NCBI GenBank assembly: GCA_029378245.1
Contig: JARKIF010000126.1
Span: 32,712 to 96,711 of the forward strand
Source of the DNA: Roridomyces roridus
Lineage: Eukaryota > Basidiomycota > Agaricomycetes > Agaricales > Mycenaceae
Length of the DNA: 64,000 bases
Direction: 5' to 3'
The notes beneath the pieces were generated by a model, which saw nothing but the letters and a program-made list of their open reading frames with translations, did not search any database and was not told the DNA's origin. Position numbers and translations under genes: made by a program. Below are positions 34,061-44,395 of this stretch, one piece after another. The first letter of the stretch is position 1; each line of letters begins with the position of its first letter.

Positions 34061-34288
34061 GTAGAAGAGGTATCTCGAAGACATTTTTTGAGGTCGTTGC
34101 GCTGAACAGAACACAGGGCCAGTGATCCAACACAAATCGCAGCCTCAAGGCTTCAACCCCACGTCAGGGCTCAGCGCTCCAAGGGCAACCGCGAATCCAA
34201 CACGAGAAAAAAAGAATAATAAGCTATGTACGTACTAAACAGGATGATGAACGACAACAGGAAACCGACCCCTCGGTCTTGCGAACGT

Positions 34289-35490
34289 TTAAACATCCTT
34301 GACCTTCTCCTCGACCCAGTCCCACAGCTTGGTCCCAAACTCAGGCTCCGCCGTCGCGGGATGGGGGTTACCAACACGCGCCCAGGGGAGCATGTACTGC
34401 GGAAAGGAAGTGTGAGTGCTATGTCGAAAGGTGGGGAGGGAGAACGCACCTTGCCGTTCAGCTTGAGCGCCTCGGGCATCGTAGCAGCATACAGCTGCGT
34501 CAGCGCACCCAACGGGATAGGGTACAACATCCAGTTCTAGCCAGTCCTTCGTCAGCCCACTCCACAAGACGAAGAAACCCAACGCACCGTAAGCAACGCC
34601 TGGATCGACCCCGAATACCTCCCAAGATCCGTCTTGATGTTGCCAGGGTGCAGCGAGATCGAAATAATCCCCTCCGAGCCGAACCTCCTTGCCAACTCGT
34701 TCGAAAACACAATGTTCCCGAATTTGGATTGGCCGTAGAGCTTTTGGGGGTCCATCGTGAGACGCTTGGGGCCGTCTTTGAAGGTGTCGAAATCGAGGTT
34801 GGGGAAGAAGAGCATGTGGCCCATACTCGATACGTTGACAACACGTGCGTGGCCGTCCGAGGAGGACTTGACGGCGGTGCGGAGGAGGGGGAGGAGGAGC
34901 ATCGTAAAGTAGGCGTGGCCGAGAGTGTTGGTGCCGAATTGGAGATCGTAGCCGTCCGAGGTGATTTTGTCGATCGGGGGAAACATGACGCCGCTGTGGT
35001 GGGTTCAGTGGGGATTGGGAGGGAGGGAGGGAGACGCACGCGTTGTTGATGAGGACATCGAGCTTGGACTCTTTGCTACACAGATGTTAGCGCGGAGAAC
35101 GAAAGAAAAAGACGGCGACGGACGTGGCAAAGTCCTCGGCGGAAGCCTTGATCGCCTTGAGGTTGGCGAGGTCCAGCTTGAGGAAGTAGGCTTTCTTGCC
35201 CGTCTCCTTCGTCAGCGAAGCGACAGCCTCGTTGCCGGCCTGCTCATTGCGGCCGGCGACGTACACCTTGGCGTTCTTCGTGAGCAGCACCTAGTCGTCG
35301 TCGTCGTCAATGGTCTGCGGGCGTATACGTAACAACCCAAACGCACCCGCGCCGTCTCTTTGCCAATACCGCCGTACCCAGTGACGAGCACGACCTTGCC
35401 AGTCTGGTCGGGGATCTCGTTGATGCTCCACTTGGCTTTGGGAGGGAACAGGTTCGTCCAGACACCGGCGGCAGCGGGGGCGTTCGACAT
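34289..35490 (-). CDS. Short-chain dehydrogenase/reductase (retinol dehydrogenase-like), copy 1
   Basis: Six or so exons start at 35490 ([20 protein letters not shown]). The N-terminal Rossmann segment reads [16 protein letters not shown], then VLLTKNAKVYVAGRNE, LDLANLKAIK, LDVLINNAGVMFPP (SDR NNAG motif), VVNVSSMGH (catalytic Ser) and [11 protein letters not shown] (YxxxK with catalytic Tyr and Lys). The C-terminal part is [10 protein letters not shown]...LPWARVGNP, with stop at 34289. The glycine motif is one residue shorter (TGYGGIG) than the canonical TGxxxGIG kept in the paralogue at 39146-40222. Known relatives are NAD(P)-dependent oxidoreductases of small alcohols or ketones; the substrate is unknown. 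Confidence 0.8.
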
Positions 35491-35516
35491 GATGAGGGAA
35501 GAAAGGAAGGAGCGGA

Positions 35517-35529
35517 CCCTAACCCTAAA
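35517..35529. promoter_or_regulatory. Telomere-like motif just upstream of SDR copy 1
   Basis: CCCTAACCCTAAA lies 27 bp before the ATG. Such telo-boxes occur in some fungal promoters and as internal telomere remnants; with two units chance cannot be excluded. Confidence 0.35.
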
Positions 35530-36782
35530 ATGATCGCCTTAAATATGCTGCCGCGCCAACGCGCGTTCTCTCGGCATTACATAGTTTCATCTTCCGGTAA
35601 AGACGCAATCGAGTGGCCTGCGGCGTTGCGGCGTTTTGCCTGGTCAATTGCGTGATTATTAATCTTATAGACTACAAGGCCAACGAGTTCGTCGATGGAT
35701 CTCCACGTTCTCGTTCTCCCTCCGACGGAGACTGCATTCAACCGTGAACCCTTACCTTGTCAACCGTGGGATCTTGGTCGGCAGTTCCTTTCTGGTTCCG
35801 CCTGTCAATCACGGTCGATCACCATCCTCGACGCCCGCAAACCACTTTTGAAATTGAATTGCAAATTGTCATCGCGATCATGAAATTACGCGGAGTCAAG
35901 CGGAGTAGCCTATTGCGGTTAGTGGTTGAAATGAAAGACGGCGACCATCGCGGAAACCTGCTTCAGCGCCGAAGTTGAACTTGAACAGAGCAAGATTTAC
36001 GCACAGTAGACCCGAGAGCCGAGAGGGTGCGCGACCAGCAACTTCCATGGGCATAGTCTGAGTCGCAGGATTCCTTTTTGACCGGGCTTCGAGTTCAAGA
36101 CTTGCTGCAAATGGTATAAGTAAATGCTCAGATCCTCCTTCGCTTCTCACACCCCGTCAGCAAATCGTCCTGCATATCAGTTGAGATTCAACCTCGACTA
36201 GATCTATATTAGCTACCGCGTGGCCGGCAAGCTACCGGTGCGATTCCGGGCAGATCATTGCATAAGACACCGACGAAATCCCTTCTTTGTCCTTCTTGAA
36301 CGCATCGCATCAATATATGGCACCAAAAGCACCAACCTGGATGTCAACAGTACTGGGACCTGAAGTCCAAGCCCGGTTCGAGCCCGGGTCAGGTCATGGG
36401 CAGCGGCGGACGCCACATGTTTTCTTTGGCACTTGCGGGGACTGGTACATACACTAATTAATCGTCGTCTCGACGGGTTTCAACGACGGCAACGAGAGCT
36501 GCGAGGGCTTTCGGCGCCCGACTCAGCTTGACTGGCCTTGACGGGGAAATGTACGAAATGTCACTTGTAGTTGAAGACTCAGCGCTCGGCCCTGATGGAT
36601 CCGGAGTTTATTACAGTGGATGGCTGCGCAGCAGGGAAATGTTAGTCGAAGTCAAGTCGAAGTTCAAACGATGGAAACGCGGGCGGCATGGGCGGGAAGA
36701 AATTGCATCAATAGCACCGCCAGTGTCGGATTGCGAGACAGAACAAGAATACAAAATTAGCGCAGAGGAGGATTCAAGGGCA
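35530..36782. other. Intergenic with degenerate tRNA-like sites
   Basis: B-box-like sites near 36237 (GGTGCGATTCC, ends GATCT/AGATC pairing) and 36375 (GGTTCGAGCCC, enclosed by GACCTGA and TCAGGTC). No exon supported. Confidence 0.4.
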
Positions 36783-36880
36783 GACCTACAGCGCGCGGCC
36801 GCGCCTCCATCAGCAATTCTGTGGTTGGGTACCGGAACAGCTTGTGAGCGGATGAACCCGGTTCGACTCCGGGGCAGGTC
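36783..36880 (+). repeat. tRNA-like module
   Basis: GACCTAC opposite GCAGGTC (six of seven pairs); hairpin GCGC-GCGGCC-GCGC in the D-arm position; T-arm CCCGG-TTCGACT-CCGGG; T6 run near 36904. Closely related to 38459-38548. Confidence 0.5.
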
Positions 36881-37087
36881 TTGCTGTAGTTCTCAAAATT
36901 CATTTTTTGTGCGCTTTCACACCTGTCCTTGGTTGAAAGGTTGATGAAGGTCGTTGGTTGGATCAAGTTAAAGTAGCTCTCCCCTGGTTGTATATGACGG
37001 ATCCTGATTGAAATACAGTAAACGCACGGAATTTGAATTCCATTTCGAGTCGTTCAAACACTGCTAATTTGGGACGGCCGGCATATA

Positions 37088-38374
37088 CACTGTGAGACCC
37101 GGGGCACATGAAAATCATGTCCCTCAGTACCCCCCAATTCATGTCTGGATTGCATGAATATCAAAGCGACGCGCATTAAAATCACCTCCCTTTCAGTGAA
37201 GTACGCAATTTCGATTCATGTCCGTTTTCGACGTTTTCATGTGCCTTTTTCATGTCCTCTTGACATGAAAATGACTGGGAAGCCAGTGAGTCCGATTTGA
37301 GTCAGGCCGTATGATAATGAATACTATTCCCTGGGACCCCGAATTTCAGATGAAAGGAATGTGAATTTCAAACTAAATGTACATGATACAACGATGTGCT
37401 ACTTGCACCCGCCCACTCTCGCCTCCGCCATCCGCATCATTGTAGTCGATAACTTCACTGTCGGCTGAGACTCATCCTGATTAGAAGGTGTCCGGCCCGA
37501 GAAGATCAACAGTACATACCTCGAGTTGCGTGAAGCGGAGCGGGAAGGTCTCGTAGCATCAAGAGCAATGGATGGGGTACGTACCGGAGATCGGAGCGAG
37601 AGTCGCCGCCGCCGACGTTCCAATGCTGACCGCCGCTGACTTGAGGACTTCTTGAGTTCGTGTTGGGTCAGAACAGAGTGAATAAAGCGGAATCAGCGAC
37701 GCACCGGATACCCTTTGGCCTCAGCGGTGAGTCGGAATCGAGTTCTACACCTAATTGTGACTGCCACGGTGGCTTGGGCACGCCGCCAGACGTGTGGTCG
37801 CTGGGAGGTCCCACAAGCGCCGTGAGGGTGTGAGAATGGCCTGGAGGTGTATATTGGCATGTAGTTGAGTCGATGGGGGGCTTCTGTGGCGAACGAGTGG
37901 AAGAGGAGGACGGGGGCAGAAGGGAGGTGACGGTTGGGAGGAAGGAGTGGAGCGCCGTGACAGGCGTGACACCACTGACCTCATCCGCAGCAGCCGCTCC
38001 ACACAACGAATTTCCGCCCTTCTCAAGTCCGTCTCCGTTCAAAAATCCCACCGTGGAACAGCGTGGTCGTCGAATGTCCGGACGGGGTACAGATCAATCG
38101 AAGAACACCCTAGCTTGATCAATATTCTTTTCCATCTTTCTCGTTGATTTTCATGCATTTCTCCCCTGATTTCGGCTTCGCAAATTCAGCGGAACTGTTC
38201 CTGAAATTCACCAAAGAGACCATGATTTTGTACTTGGTGTGGAGTGAGTCAAAATCACTCAATAATGCCTGAATGACCCCAGGTGCATGATATGTTCATT
38301 TCAGCCCACGGCCCCTGATTCTGCTTGTTCATGGCACGGCGACATGAAATTCATGTGCCGATGTTTTCACAGTG
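37088..38374. mobile_element. CACTA-type non-autonomous element, copy 2
   Basis: 1287 bp from CACTGTGAGACC to ...CACAGTG with 3-bp flanks ATA on both sides. Its arms and interior are homologous to the element at 23985-25346, including a minus frame with DEVSGVTPVTALHS (38051-37668). The GC-rich interior contrasts with the AT-rich arms, suggesting a captured host segment. Confidence 0.8.
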
Positions 38375-38458
38375 ATATGTCCTCGGCTCGAGAAGTTTCA
38401 ACACAAGTGTCGGCATGCGAGACAGAACAAGATCAGCGCAGAAGAGCATTCAGATGCA

Positions 38459-38548
38459 GACCTGCAGCGCGCAGCCGCGCCTCCGTCAGTAATAACGATT
38501 GCCGTTGGAATCTGTGAGCGGTGAGCCCGGTCGGCTCCGGGGCAGGTC
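38459..38548 (+). repeat. tRNA-like module
   Basis: Perfect 7-bp GACCTGC/GCAGGTC ends over 90 nt; hairpin GCGC-GCAGCC-GCGC; T-arm with GGTCGGCTCC (loop decayed); T11 run at about 38570. Confidence 0.5.
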
Positions 38549-39145
38549 TTTTCATCGAATCTCAGAGGCGTTTTTTTTTTCTTTTTGGCTATTTTGAACA
38601 CATACTGGTCTTCCTGACTCGAATCCTGAGAGTCAAACTTCCCGTTGAGGCCGACAGTTGGCCGGTACATGTCGGATTCAGGATTTCGATGTTCAGGCTT
38701 CAGTTCGATTCTGGGGCAGGTCATTTGTGTGTTCTCTGCTGCGCAACTCTTTTCTTATTCTCGCCTCAAATCGGACTTCAAAGAATCGAAACTCAAGTAG
38801 ACACCTCGGAGCCTGGAGGCATGCATACGAGGCTTAGTTTCCGCCCTCATATGTGAACAGAATCGTCACGACGCAAGAGAATGAGAAGTGTCGATCATGA
38901 TAACTATGATGCGATACGCGCGGGCATCTGCCGCCGATGGTTAATCTCTAGATCTGGTTCGACCCCAGCAAGAACCGTGAGCCTTGATATGGAGATGTTT
39001 GTTCTTTTTGAAGGCATTTGTTATTTTTAGTAATAGCTAGCAGCGAGCAAGACGTTCTGAATCACACATTAGTTGCCCAAGGGTATAATATCACCATTCA
39101 AAAACAGAGTAGCTCCAGCAAATCGAGCGAAATGTGAGATCTCGA
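38549..39145. other. Intergenic with two more B-box-like sites
   Basis: B-box-like sites near 38702 (AGTTCGATTCTGGGGCAGGT) and 38956 (GGTTCGACCCCAG). No exon supported. Confidence 0.4.
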
Positions 39146-40222
39146 CTACATCCCCTTGACCTGCGCCTCACACCATCTCCACATCTTCGCCGCCAGCTCT
39201 GCGTCGTTCGTCTGGGGGTGCGGTTTGCCGAGGCGCGCCCAGGGAAGGAGGTACTGTTTACCGGTCAGCAACATCAGAAGAGGGCAGGAATCACGCACCT
39301 TCCCACCCAACGCGCTCGCCTCGGGCGCGGTACCAGCGTACAGCTGCGTCAGGGCGCCGAGTTCGACAGGATACAGCATCCAATTCTGTACCGCCGTCAA
39401 CCAAGAAAACCATGACGAAGAGCGGACGTACCGTAGTGGCTGACTGAATTGTCCCAGAATGTCTCGCCAAATCCGTCTTGATGTTCCCCGGGTGGAGAGC
39501 GATGCTGACGATTCCCTGCTGCCCATAACGGCGCGCCAACTCGTTCGAGAAGAGGATATTCCCGAATTTCGACTGCCCGTACAACTTGTGCGTGCCCATC
39601 TTGATCCTCTCGGGTCCGTCGCGGAGAGTATCGAAGAGGATACCCGGGGCGGTGTAGGCGACTTGGTGTCCCATCGATGAGACTGTTACTATGCGGGCCT
39701 GAGAGGTGGAGGAGGCGGAGGACAGGAGGAAAGGGAGGAGGAGGGTCGTGAGGTGAAAGTGGCCCAGGACGTTGGTACCGAATTGGAGGTCATAGCCGTC
39801 GGGCGTGAGTGAGGCGATTGGCGGGAACATGACGCCGGCGCTGTTGAAGAGGACGTCGAGCTTCGACTCCTTGCTGCATTGCGTGTGAGTCGGGTTAGGG
39901 TAGAGATGAGATGGACCACGTACCTCTGAAACTCCTCCACCGTCCCTCGAATTGACTTGAGGTTGGCGAGATCGAGCCTGATGAAAATGGGCGCTTTGCC
40001 AGTCTCCTTGGTCAACGCCTCCACGGCCTCTTTGCCCGCAGCCTCGTTCCGGCCGGCAATATACACCGTGGCATTCTTGGTGAGCAGGACGCGTGCCGTC
40101 TCCTTCCCAATGCCTCCCGTCCCACCGGTGATGAAAATGACCTTGCCAGTCTGGTTTGGAATGCGGTCCGTGCCCCACTTCGGTTTCGGAGGGAAGAGGT
40201 TGGTCCAGGTGCTGCTTGCCAT
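39146..40222 (-). CDS. Short-chain dehydrogenase/reductase, copy 2
   Basis: Starts at 40222 ([20 protein letters not shown]) and ends at 39146. Canonical cofactor motif [29 protein letters not shown] in place of [23 protein letters not shown] with the catalytic Tyr-Lys, then [10 protein letters not shown] and LPWARLGKP. Exon arrangement and residues match copy 1 (34289-35490), so they are tandem paralogues now separated by about 3.6 kb of repeats. Compared with copy 1 the glycine motif is intact, while the second Asn of NNAG is Ser. Confidence 0.82.
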
Positions 40223-40721
40223 GGTGGGAAGAGAGAGAGAGAGAAGGGGTTCTTGCCGGGTAAACGCCGCCGTCGAGGACTTTAAGTATTAAACGCCCTT
40301 GCCGCATGTGGATGGTCCGCTACCCTACTATGTAATTGCATGGCTGTACGTGTATGCCGCGTACACGTACCCTGGCCGGAGCGTGATACGCCGTGAATCC
40401 ATAGTAGACCGCTTCTTCGAAACATTCTAGCTGTGCTTCGTACTGCGCAATCTATCCGGGCGGCGTTGGTTCATTTTCAGTCAACCGTGGGAGAAGCGGC
40501 CGGGGCATAATCTTGCTGACGCTGAGCGTTCATTTTAATTTTTCGAGATCGGGAATACGTAACAACGCCGTGGATTTCGTTGCCGAGTTTGCAGAGCGAG
40601 GTGTGGCCAAGTTCTTAAACTTGTGGCGAAGTTCGAGTTCGTCGTCCCGTCCAATTATTAGATCTAGGGTAGAATGGCCAATGTAAACTAGTGAGTATGC
40701 GGCTGTTCCATTGCTTAGTAT
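40223..40721. other. Intergenic; promoter of SDR copy 2
   Basis: No exon seen. A sequence near 40600-40660 has A-box-like and B-box-like motifs (GTGTGGCCAAGTTCTTAAAC, AGTTCGAGTTCG) but no pairing stems. Confidence 0.4.
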
Positions 40722-40823
40722 GGCACTGTGGCGGAGTGGTTAACGCGACAGATTCGAATCTATGATGTTAACCGATTCATCTGTTCCACTTGTTGGGCGC
40801 ATGTTCGAATCATGCCAGTGTCG
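40722..40823 (+). tRNA. tRNA-Ser (anticodon CGA) with a 20-nt intron
   Basis: Acceptor GGCACTG pairs with CAGTGTC (one G-U), discriminator G as in eukaryotic tRNA-Ser. A box TGGCGGAGTGG. Anticodon arm ACAGA-TTCGAA(intron 40759-40778)A-TCTGT. Long variable arm as expected for Ser, T-arm GCATG-TTCGAAT-CATGC. The intron sits one base 3' of the anticodon, the standard place. Confidence 0.93.
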
Positions 40824-40842
40824 TAGGACGTGGTGATGCTCC

Positions 40843-40849
40843 TTTTTTT
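40843..40849 (+). terminator. Pol III oligo-T terminator of tRNA-Ser
   Basis: T7 run 20 bp after the tRNA, the usual RNA polymerase III stop signal. Confidence 0.8.
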
Positions 40850-41067
40850 GATACCCCGCGGTCCGGATTCGACAAGTTGGTCCATTCTCAGCGGCGCCTA
40901 TATGCGAATTGAAGTTTTTTTCAACCCTCAGGGCGATCTATCTCATGAATCCGTTTGGGATGAATTTCAAGCATGGGAAACGCGGGACATCAACGACGCG
41001 GTTTGGCAGATCTCAATAAATGTCCAAGCTCTGGAGTCCCATTCGACACACAAAGGCCGTCGTTGTT

Positions 41068-41340
41068 TCAGCAAGGGCAGCTACCATTCTATGCACAAGA
41101 TCAACACGAAAGGCTTCGAATGGAATTGGGAATGTTCAACTCACGGCACAACACGCTGGGCTTGAGGCGGTGCAGCCGTCCTCATTGCAGTCCTACATGG
41201 CAGTCAATAAAAGCCTGAAAAATGTAGAAGCAGAGGGGTGGACTCACGCAGGTGGAAGGGAAACAGTTCTGTCTCGCATCAAGGGATGCACCGGCAACGA
41301 CGGTGGCCAGGAAGGCGAGGAGGAGGACGGAGAGGCGCAT
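41068..41340 (-). CDS. Small secreted 8-cysteine peptide, three exons
   Basis: Exons 41340-41248, 41192-41145 and 41088-41068 are all phase 0 with GT-AG introns and encode 53 residues. MRLSVLLLAFLATVVAGA is a clear signal peptide, probably cut before SLDARQ. The mature part has eight Cys: NCFPSTC, DCNEDGCTASSPACCA and NGSCPC at the C-terminus. It resembles other agaric small cysteine-rich secreted proteins in layout, but I cannot name a family. A stretch upstream (41377-41746) is duplicated at 43975-44290, without the coding part. Confidence 0.7.
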
Positions 41341-41376
41341 TTTTGTGGGTGCTTTTGGGTGCTGGAAACCTGTGGC

Positions 41377-41746
41377 TTGGGATGAAGATTGAAGGTCGAA
41401 GTGGCCAGCTTTTAAACCTTTTCATGGAGTCCATCATGCTTCTCAAGAATCACACGGCGGCGGGATGAAAAATGATTACGGGAGAAGACGACTCGGACTC
41501 TCACGCGCGTATGAGGGATCGCCATACAAAACTTCGGGAAACAGGCAGATCGTTGTTCGCGAAGTTCAAGCCGCAGTCCCGTGTCTGAGCTTTGTGGGAC
41601 GAAAGCGGTCCATCTCCCGAAATGAATTCAATGTTCTGACAGTTTCCAGGCTTGCAAGTTGCGGGTGGAGAAGTAACCCTCAGAAGTTGGATGGACATAT
41701 GCAACTGGTATGCAACATTGATCAATTGAATAGAATGTAATCCACA
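41377..41746. repeat. Upstream region of the peptide gene, duplicated at 43975-44290
   Basis: Shared blocks include CTTGGGATGA near 41377, GGGAAACAGGCAGATC near 41538, CCCGAAATGAAT near 41619 and TGTTCTGACAGTTTCCAGGC near 41633. The second copy lacks the signal-peptide exon. Confidence 0.65.
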
Positions 41747-41753
41747 TGTATAG

Positions 41754-42986
41754 TGGGTACCGGCAACTCTCGATTGATCACCGTGCCATCACGTGCCAGA
41801 TGTCATCGAGAACCTGTTGTCGGACGACCGTTTCGTCCACTGTAAAACAACGGCTAGACCTCATGTCCTAGGATTTTACATACTACATTAATCCATAGTT
41901 CTCTAGCTCCAAACAAAAAATCCCGGCATTTGGGCACCAGGAACCCTTCGAACAAACTCATGCCGATTCAGGCACCTTTAGGCACGTATCCCGGAGTCGA
42001 AATAAAATCTGGAAAAAATTGAGAGTCCTCTGTGTATTATATCCTCGTGGGCTGGGATGTTTTTGGGGTCAGAAATCACCTGTGGGAGATGCAGACCGGG
42101 CTGCGAGCATGCCAGGCAGTCTGTTTGGCGGAGCTTTGATCGCTGATGTCTGCCAGCTCACACCGACTACCTCGACGACGACGCCGCAAATGAGGCCTCA
42201 CCGACGTTCCAGACCTCCCATATTACCTCCAATCCTCATGGACCACGACCATCTTCACTATCTCGTGCCGTACACTGAGCAAGACCGCTGCATTGGCTCG
42301 ACTTGCCCCAGAACGGATTGACGGGTGGACTGGATAGAAGCGAACGAAACACGCGTCGGATGCGGCTAAGAGGCTAGGGATCGAAGTTCGATGGCTTTTG
42401 AGGTGCGCATGTCTGCGTAGACGGACCTGACCGAAGCCTCAATTGAGACCTCAGATATTTGGACCCACCAGACCCCCGCCGACGTGCAAGCCACCAACCG
42501 GATGGTTCCTCCGAGCTCCTACACCATTCCTATAATCTCTCCATCACCTTCCACGACCCCATACTCCGTCGCAGACTCACACTTGCACGGAACGCGGTGG
42601 GCGTGATGCTGAGTGTTCGTCACTCACTGGAGTCTTGTGCGGGGTGTAATGTCTGTAGAACAAGCTCATATGTGTTGTACCCTCCTAATTCAACCCTCTG
42701 TAACCATTTCCGAGGCCAAAATCCTCGTTCACTCTCATGCATACTCGCCGTCGAATCACACCCGGGTTATCTCACTTTGTGGCGACCCAATATTCGCGTA
42801 AAATTCCCATGGTTGAACGGGGAGCTAACTTAGCATGTCAAGTGTTTGAGTTCCAAGTTTCAGAGCAATCCGAGCAGTGTAGCAGATGTTATTCAAAAAA
42901 TGGTCGTCCGACATCAGAATCAGAATTTTAATGAGAGCCAAGTGCACGTGATGGCACGGTGATCAATCGAGAGTTGCCGGTACCCA
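41754..42986. mobile_element. 1.2-kb TIR element with 43-bp inverted ends
   Basis: TGGGTACCGGCAACTCTCGA... at the left is repeated in inverse at the right for about 43 bp with no mismatch seen, then partly for another 60 bp (shared TGTCGGACGACC). TGTATAG flanks both ends (41747-41753 and 42987-42993), so a 7-8-bp duplication. The interior has only short plus frames (42019-42321, 42459-42833) without known domains; non-autonomous, possibly hAT-like by duplication length. Confidence 0.75.
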
Positions 42987-44395
42987 TGTATAGAATGGAC
43001 TCCACATGTATCAGCGGAAAGGTGGAGCGGGTCACGGAGGCGCCCCTGGATCGAACGAGTGCATGCAGGCCAGCGCTTCTTTCAAGCGTGTTTACAGCAT
43101 CGCGGTGTCGGAAAGGAACACGATGCATCTGAGCCGAGGGCACGCAGTGAAGACGGATGGGAAGAGATATGCACACATGCCAAAGCATTGAAAGAACAGT
43201 GCGAAAGAGACGGGATGTGAGTGATCCCTGCGAGTTGGTAGACGAAGGGCCGGGGAAGGTATAATCGCAGTTCAGAAGAGTTCAGAGCGATCCTGCGAGC
43301 ACACTTTTGCATTTGATCCCAATGCGTGCCCATGAAATCGAAGAAATTGGTGCGCCGGTGCATATCTGGAGAATCGAGCCTACGTCCTGCCTGTACGTTT
43401 TGGGCGAATCTGTGTATCCATGGCCAAGGAATAACTTCCTCCCGGCCTTTTGGAAGAAGTCTGCGGGCTTGGCCGCGAGCAGGCGCAAGAATATGGAGTA
43501 GGTAAAGGTCGGCATGGAGTCCAGCCTGGCTTCGCCTTCGGAGAGGAAGACGACGCGATACAGCAACTGCTCTACCCTGACTTCGATTGAGATCTCTTGC
43601 TGAACGACTGGGATTGACTGGCCCAGAACGCCCATCATGCTCATCCTCCGAGTCCCACGGAGTCCCACCGTGCTGTTCAGCGAAATGGGAAAATTCTACC
43701 TACATAGAGTTCCTTACGAGCGTTGACGCCCGCACACATGTCACAAGGGTGATCCCGAGTTACGAATATCAACCAATTGCAATGCAAATAGACAGCATCG
43801 ACATTCTTCGCGCTTTGCCAAATTCTTGCCTCCCTATTTTGTGGAAGGGCGTTAACAGTCTCGCAAACATTCGGGCCTCAGGCATCTGGCACTCACTTGG
43901 CAGTCCGTTGATCCCTCTTTCTTTTCTTCTTTTCTTCTTGCTTTCAAATGGGAACGTTCGTTCCGGCGGAAACCTATGGCTTGGGATGATAGATGAAGGT
44001 CGCATTGGCCACCTTCAAAGGCCACCATGGTGTTCACGAATCATGGCGCCGGGATGAGAAAATGATTTCGGAGGACGACTCTGCCGGACGTATGAAGGAT
44101 CGCCATCCACAAGCGGGAAACAGGCAGATCCCTGTTCGTCAAGGTCAGACCGCAGTCCCTTGTCTGAACTTTCCGCGCGTCCGATTCCCGAAATGAATAG
44201 AATGTTCTGACAGTTTCCAGGCTTGTGGATGGAGAAGTTCGATGGACATCTGCAACAGAATGGAACCTACTTGCTTGTATCAGAGCAAACACAATATCGA
44301 CCTCTGGATGGATTTTCATAGACAGTAATAGAAAAGTACAGGGTCAGCCTACTTGAAGAAAAGGAAAAGGCCAGTGCCAACAGCGAATCCGCTGG
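42987..44395. other. No recognisable gene; duplicated promoter piece and a tRNA-like site
   Basis: 43036-43090 on the minus strand has a B-box-like TCGTTCGATCC and relates to 44396-44480. A minus frame 43668-43282 (128 codons, with TFTYSIFLRLLAAKPADFF) is protein-like but unassigned. 43975-44290 copies 41377-41746. Confidence 0.45.

Noticed and set aside
40600..40660. Possible second tRNA upstream of tRNA-Ser
   Set aside because: A-box-like and B-box-like words are present but no cloverleaf stems pair.
42928..43668. Frames at 43188-42928 and 43668-43282 as genes
   Set aside because: No recognisable domain, no splice support and overlap with repeats; left as unassigned.
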